From Atkinsonella hypoxylon (taxonomy: Eukaryota; Ascomycota; Sordariomycetes; Hypocreales; Clavicipitaceae): a stretch of DNA of 64,000 nucleotides. The DNA is taken from NCBI GenBank assembly GCA_000729835.1, contig JFHB01000018.1, positions 1 to 64,000 on the forward strand, read 5' to 3'. The position numbers were made by a program, and so were the translations under genes. The notes beneath the pieces are model-generated. The model ran no database searches, was not told the DNA's origin, and saw only the letters and a list, made by a program, of their open reading frames with translations. How positions within the stretch are numbered: position 1 is the stretch's first letter; every line of letters begins with the position of its first letter. Positions 59,306 through 64,000 of the stretch are shown here, piece by piece.

Positions 59306-59755
59306 TCAACTGCTCTTTGGCTCCCATCCGGGCTCCGCCATCTCAAAGCTTTTGAAGTCGAAGCCAGGCGCGACAGAGCATCCAACCAGGGTCCAGTCTC
59401 CCAAGCATAGCGCATGCTGCCACTCTCCCTGCTCGATGATAACCTGCGGTCGCTCACCCTTCCAGAGATCCGGGCCTAGAACCACGTTGCGGACTGGCTT
59501 TCCGTCATCGTGGGACAGAGAGAGCCGCAGAGGCGCGCCGGCGTAGTAATGCCAGACCTCGACCGCATCGAGCACGCGGTGCCAGTGCGACTGGCCGGAT
59601 TCGCCTTCGAGGAGATAGTAGATGTAGGTGCTTGGGGCACGACCGTCAGAGGATGCCGCCGGGTCGCGGAACGTCTCGGTGAAGAAGCCCTTCTCGGGAT
59701 GTGGCTTCAGGTCAAGGGCGGCGATGACCTCCTTGGCCGTTCGTGAGGTCGCCAT
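59306..59755 (-). CDS. Cytosolic DUF985-type cupin
   Basis: Single-exon minus-strand gene of 149 residues, the full usual length of this small cupin family (Cupin_5). Landmarks are TAKEVIAALDLKPHPEKGFF at 6-25, YIYYLLEGE at 44-52, SHWHRV at 56-61, EVWHYYAGAPL at 66-76, PQVIIEQGEWQHA at 103-115 and TLVGCSVAPGFDF at 122-134. His57 and His59 with Glu66 are the likely metal-site residues by analogy with cupins. There is no signal peptide. The biochemical role of DUF985 proteins is poorly known; sugar-epimerase-like folds are typical. A clear paralogue with a signal peptide lies at 62777-63414. Compared with that copy there is one extra residue after HRV (HRVLDAVEVW against HRVDATEVW). Confidence 0.9.
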   Translation of the reverse strand: MATSRTAKEVIAALDLKPHPEKGFFTETFRDPAASSDGRAPSTYIYYLLEGESGQSHWHRVLDAVEVWHYYAGAPLRLSLSHDDGKPVRNVVLGPDLWKGERPQVIIEQGEWQHALCLGDWTLVGCSVAPGFDFKSFEMAEPGWEPKSS

Positions 59756-61346
59756 AGCAAGTCGTGTTAAGGAAGGAGTACTTTCTGTGAGAGAAGACGG
59801 TCTTGATAATGGATCAAGGGGCGAAGTACGATTCTAACGGGCGACGACGGATAGTTGGAATTGCGCCTCCGTGGTGAGAAGTGAATAATAATAAATCTCA
59901 AGTCAACTGCCGCTTTGTTTGGTAACCTAGGTCCAGTCGGGGTATTTTCAGAATGAGAAAACGCACGACCCGACGATCCACCCTTTCTTTCTTTGTGCGG
60001 GTGCAACGGCAACTGGCGGCAGGTGATAGGCAGACTGCGTGGACTGTGTGGACTGCGTGGACTGGGCAAGCAAGAATGGCGTTGCACGGGACCGTCCGGA
60101 GCCCGGATGCCCGCGTGGGGGCCGGTGGCGTATTATGGTGGCGTATTATGGTGGCGTACTTACGATAATGGCTCCTTCCTCCTCATTTGCTTACAGCTGG
60201 CCGGCCTGGTGCCTGGCTTGGCTGGCAACTGCCGATGCCAGACGTAGAGTAGGGTACTTATGCGCCCCAAGCTGGTTTCAAATTCAACTCACGGATACAT
60301 AAGCTCTCACAAGACACGTTGGCATTGCCGCCAAGCTTTGGTAAGAATGCCGGCGGTAATCCTGGGCTGTCGTGCGGTGGCTGTTTCGAAATTGATGATT
60401 GTACGAAAGTGTCAAGGAATGGTCAATTTGTTGCGACCCTCGCTTCGCAGTCCGTCTTGATTAAATCGACCTCCGCGAATGTGGCAGCTGGTACAGTAAG
60501 ATATCACGCCACCTACGGAGTACAGATTCTGACCTGCTCGTTCAAAGACCAGGTGTGACTGGTCGCGCCGAGCAGACTTGAGGAAAAAAAAATACATCTA
60601 GCTGACATTTTCCAAAATACATCATGCCAGCAGATATCACCGCGACCACCGCGACCACCCAACCACGTCACGGCTCACCACCACCCTCACCGTCCACTGC
60701 TATCGACGTGGCGCCGCGTGCGAACGCTTTTCAATCCTGGTTTAAGCAGCGAGCTCCGTTACTACGGGTTGCAGTGCATATTGAGGATGGCATGGCACAG
60801 GATCTACCGAGTGCGAGCACTGATGCTGGGTGCTGCTGGCGTCCTGTTGCTCGCTTAACAGCCAGCCGGACCACGACAATCAGATGAAAAAGCAAGCTTT
60901 TCCACCAGTTACAGAAGAAGCATCGTGGCGTGCGAGCCGTGCCCAGCCTACATCTGGCCCTAGACACCCTGCAGCATGGGAACGGGCAAGAGTGTAATCC
61001 GCCCTTCAGCCATCCTCCTCCTCCGTACAGGTACATTGGACGTACAGCAAATTCTGGTGCCTGTACTAGGTAACTCGGCGCCTTAGACTGAATCAAGTCC
61101 ATCCACACCGACGTCGCATATTATTTGTCGCACAGCGTTCCCAAATAACCTATGCCTCAACCGCCAGTCTAACGGTGACCAACCCAGCATGATCAGGGAC
61201 CAGCCGCCGACGGTGATTACACATGGCTATTGAGCCTTCATGCGCTCGTTCAGTCGCGTACATACATACATGCAATTATCTCACTTTCTCTCTTGTCGAC
61301 ATAGCAGGCATCACCACCTGCGGCGGTTCGACGGTATAGCGTCAAG
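59756..61346. other. Spacer between cupin and membrane-protein genes
   Basis: No supported gene. Holds a 9-bp GACTGCGTG repeat at about 60033-60064, a 13-bp GTGGCGTATTATG repeat at about 60125-60158, and TACGGAGTA at 60514-60522. The frame at 60624-60887 (MPADITATT) is low-complexity at its start and unsupported. Confidence 0.45.
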
Positions 61347-62476
61347 ATGAATGATATCAAGCAAGACCTGCCTCTGTCCATGATGTTTGCCGCCTTCACC
61401 GGTATCTCATGGTACATTGGAGTAGAGATCAATATCTCGTTGTTCCTCCTCTTCAAGCGGCGCCAAGGCCTCTACTTTTGGTCCTGCGCGCTCACGTCGT
61501 GGGGTGTCATTCTGCAACCCTTGTTCATCATTTTGGCAGACTTTGGTGTTTGGACAGATGCGGTTCCTTCTATTATCATGATCTACCTGACCTGGCTGAT
61601 CATGGTGGTTCCTCAGAGCTGGGTGCTTTATTCGCGACTGCACCTTCTCATGCGCACGGACTCGGTTCTTCGAGTGATCAAGTTTGTGTTGATTTTTAAC
61701 TCGATTGTTTTTCCAATACCAACTATTGTAATCGGCACATTGGCTGTAGGTTTCCCTCGTTGCCAAGTACTTACCTTATCACCATGTACATCTGCGAGGC
61801 GCACGAAACAATCTATATGAGGAGCGAAATCACTTACACTGAACCCTCTATATAGCAAGCGACCAACATCAATCCAAGTCTCGAGTCTTTCAACCTCGTT
61901 TGGGATCGCGTACAGCTCGTCGTCTTCTTCGTCCAGGAGACATCCCTCAGCATATTGTACATATTTCAGACACGCACTTATCTCCGCGGCCGGTCGCCCT
62001 TGCGGGAGCGCACATGGTCGGCACCATTTGCCATTCCAGGAAACGAGAGCCGCTCACAAACGAATGAAGAGAAAACTGTGCTATGGCAGCTCATCTACGC
62101 GAACACTCTGATTATTGCTCTCGACATCGTTCTTCTCGGCATTCAATGCGCCAACATGTTCCATCTACAAGGGGCATTTAAGCCGTGTGTCTATGGAATC
62201 AAGCTCAAGCTCGAGTTCGTCATTCTTAACCGGCTGATCAACACGATCCAGCAGTCTGCCAGTGGCAGAATCTATCTGAGGAGCGACCTCGAGAATCATA
62301 GCGCACCAACCGGGAGCGGGAACAGGAATGCGAGGAATTGCAGCTTGTGGAAGCAGAACTCGAGCGTGGACCCTGTGGAAGACAGCGATGGACTGCAACT
62401 AGTGGAAACAGGTCCTAGGGGCGAATTGCGGACTCAAAGCGCCGAAAGTCAAGCACCCATATTTACAGAGCGCTAA
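61347..62476 (+). CDS. DUF7703-like polytopic membrane protein, intact
   Basis: Two exons, 61347-61745 and 61856-62476, join in phase to give 339 residues. About seven hydrophobic segments are visible, with LFKRRQGLYFWS near 36-47, VVPQSWVLYSRLHLL near 88-102, VVFFVQETSLSILYIFQT and LIYANTLIIALDIVLLGIQC. The GLYFWS and YSRLHL blocks and the helix spacing match the gene at 48874-49729, so the two are paralogues. The C-terminal 90 residues are polar and probably cytosolic. The function of this fungal membrane family is unknown. It lies between the two DUF985 cupin genes, convergent with the one to its right: its stop is 300 bases from that gene's stop. Confidence 0.85.
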
Positions 62477-62776
62477 GTGATATAAATTGGCTGGAAACTG
62501 GAGTTTGGCGCTTAAAGATGTTTTCTTTTTTAATAATTCACTGAGCGAAAAGGGAGCGAAAAGGTAGGTTCATGTGCAGGGTACGAAGTACGAAGGAGGC
62601 AGCGAGGGGCGACAGTGTACCTATGCCATAGTAGAAGCACCAGGACGTCGTCAGGGATACTTTTCATCTCCTTCCATCTTCTTTGGTATTACATTGAACT
62701 GGCAAGCTTCTGTAAGTGCTAGTCGAGAGAGTATATCTATATAAAGCCAATCCCCCCAATGCTAAGGCAGCTCAGC
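62477..62776. other. Short spacer between convergent genes
   Basis: 300 bases between the stop codons of the membrane protein and the secreted cupin. It should hold both 3' ends. Nothing else seen. Confidence 0.5.
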
Positions 62777-63414
62777 TTAGCACGTCCCTCTTGGCTTCCA
62801 CCCATCCGGCGCAAGCTCAAAACCACTGGGTACATATCCCGGCGCAACTAGCAACACCAGTTGTCAGTGTCCATACTTTGCGAGCAATTAAAAACAAGCC
62901 TCGCTGCAGTTCGAAGAAAAGATGAAGAGAAATCCAGGGCTGACAAAGCAACTTCAATTGCACTGTAAACAGACAACTCACCGGTAGTGCCGACCAAGGT
63001 CCATGGGCCACAAGACCTCGCGCTCTGCCACATTTTCCGCGGAATCACCACCTGCGGCGCCTGTTCACGGAAGATGTCCTGCCCAAGCACGTGCTTTGTG
63101 ACGGGCGCGCCGTCGTCCCCCGACAGCGACAGCGTAAGCGGTGCGCCGGCATAGTAGTGCCATACCTCGGTGGCATCGACGCGGTGCCATCTAGAGTCGC
63201 CGTCTGAGCCCTCCAGCAGGTAGTAGATGAGAGTGCTCATGGAGCGATTGTCCACCTTGACCGGGTCCTCGAAGGTCTGCACGTAGTAGCCCTTTTCGAG
63301 GTTGGGGACGAGATTCAACTTGGCGATGACCTCTCTGGCAGACCGTCTGTTGATGGAGGTGGCGCGTGAGAAGGGCAGCAGCGCGAGCGCCGCGACGACT
63401 ATCTGGAGGAGCAT
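62777..63414 (-). CDS. Secreted DUF985-type cupin
   Basis: Two minus-strand exons, 63414-62982 and 62847-62777, join in phase to give 167 residues. The N-terminus is a classical signal peptide (MLLQIVVAALALLPFSRA), so the mature protein is probably secreted or luminal. The cupin core follows: SAREVIAKLNLVPNLEKGYY, LIYYLLEGSDGD, RWHRVDATEVWHYYAGAPL at 75-93, and PQVVIPRKMWQSA. Exon 2 supplies VAPGYVPSGFELAPDGWKPR, colinear with the end of the cytosolic copy. Against that copy, His57 corresponds to Arg75 and the His of WQHA to Ser131, while His77, Glu83 and His86 are kept. Gain of a leader and an intron relative to its paralogue suggests an old duplication. Confidence 0.88.
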
Positions 63415-64000
63415 ATTTTCAGGTTTAGAGGAGGTGCAGTTCGTGACGCTGGGCGTTCAGATTTAGATCATGGGGTTTCGTTGAAGCTGGGATGTGTGAT
63501 TTGGGTGTGATTTGGGGGAGGGGAAAGCAAGGGGATAGATATTACAAAAACGACAACTCTGCTTATTGACATTGATTAGCTAGCTTTGTCGCTGTGCTGG
63601 CATCGTCTTTCTCTGAATCGGACTGCGGTTTTAGGTCCAGAGCTCCAGACTGTGATGGGGTTTTCCGACGGCTCTTGGCTCTTGGCTCTTGGCCTATGGC
63701 TTATGGCTTATGGCTTATGGCTTTGGGTCTAGTGCAAGATGGGGATCTACCTGTCGTGATGAATTGCACTGCACCCACTCACATGTTGCTTCCTACATGC
63801 CTACTCAGGTAAAAGATGGCGTTCCGGGTCGAAATGGCGATGGATGTGGAAGTGAACGTGGTGGTGGTGCCTGCCTTCCTTCCTGCACCTCCTCTTGCTG
63901 AATTCGGCGTCTTCCTTTCCTTCCATGCTTTTTTCCATGCTTGGCGCGCAAAAAGTGCTAGATAGACATGGATCCTGGCGAGCTGGGCTTGTACCACGTG
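63415..64000. other. Window end: spacer with a 7-bp repeat
   Basis: Upstream region of the secreted cupin gene. A 7-bp tandem repeat covers 63671-63726. No gene is supported up to the window edge. Confidence 0.45.
63671..63726. repeat. 7-bp tandem repeat in two subtypes
   Basis: Eight consecutive 7-base units in register: three GGCTCTT, one transitional GGCCTAT, three GGCTTAT and a decayed GGCTTTG. The change of subtype half-way indicates two rounds of expansion from one ancestral unit. Intergenic, about 260 bases upstream of the secreted cupin start. Confidence 0.88.

Overview
The window looks like nuclear DNA of a filamentous ascomycete (Pezizomycotina), probably a Sordariomycete of the Hypocreales type. 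The basis is short 49-110 bp introns with GTAAGT-like donors, long proline/serine-rich fungal proteins, fungus-specific genes (Dad2, NUC-2/Pho81, Mid2-like sensor) and a strongly AT-mutated block of the kind left by repeat-induced point mutation (RIP). The order-level placement is inference. No tRNA, rRNA, CRISPR array or intact transposon was found by eye.

Layout. 1-4650: AT-rich, stop-riddled block, best read as RIP-degraded repeat DNA, followed by a short relic that may still look coding. 5799-6719: FHA-domain splicing protein (SNIP1/Pml1 type). 8509-9926: alpha/beta-hydrolase of the DUF676-like lipase/serine esterase kind. 10330-11130: retromer subunit Vps29. 11563-13629 (-) and 14194-14765 (+): shugoshin and the DASH subunit Dad2, a divergent pair of chromosome-segregation genes sharing 564 bp. 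16479-18697: unrecognised 709-residue basic protein with FELPGEA repeats. 19980-21344 (-): Mid2-like cell-surface sensor. 24488-26735 (-): unrecognised single-pass membrane protein with a long proline-rich tail. 30575-32679 (-): DEAH helicase of the DHX35 type. 33481-34830: Cue5-like ubiquitin/Atg8 adaptor. 36243-39806: NUC-2/Pho81 phosphate-signalling protein. 40111-40804 (-): small polytopic membrane protein. 44069-46333: secreted L-amino-acid oxidase. 48874-49729: polytopic membrane protein with an apparent frame break. 53370-56025: LAMMER-family kinase. 59306-63414: two DUF985-type cupins on the minus strand flanking an intact relative of the 48.9-kb membrane protein.

The left and centre (5-40 kb) are mainly conserved housekeeping and signalling genes. 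The right part (41-64 kb) is sparser and more accessory: long gene-free spacers, a secreted oxidase, and two small families each present twice. Spacers carry many microsatellites and two dispersed short motifs, TACGGAGTA and ACCTAGGT, seen here only between genes. No clearly novel multi-gene system could be demonstrated. The best candidates for a second look are the cupin/membrane-protein duplications at 48.9-63.4 kb, the intron that splits the NUC-2 start codon, the GC-AG intron in the helicase gene, and the dispersed motifs.

All gene models were built by hand from reading frames, splice consensus and family resemblance. Exon boundaries agree in phase in every multi-exon model except the 48.9-kb gene, which has two competing readings.
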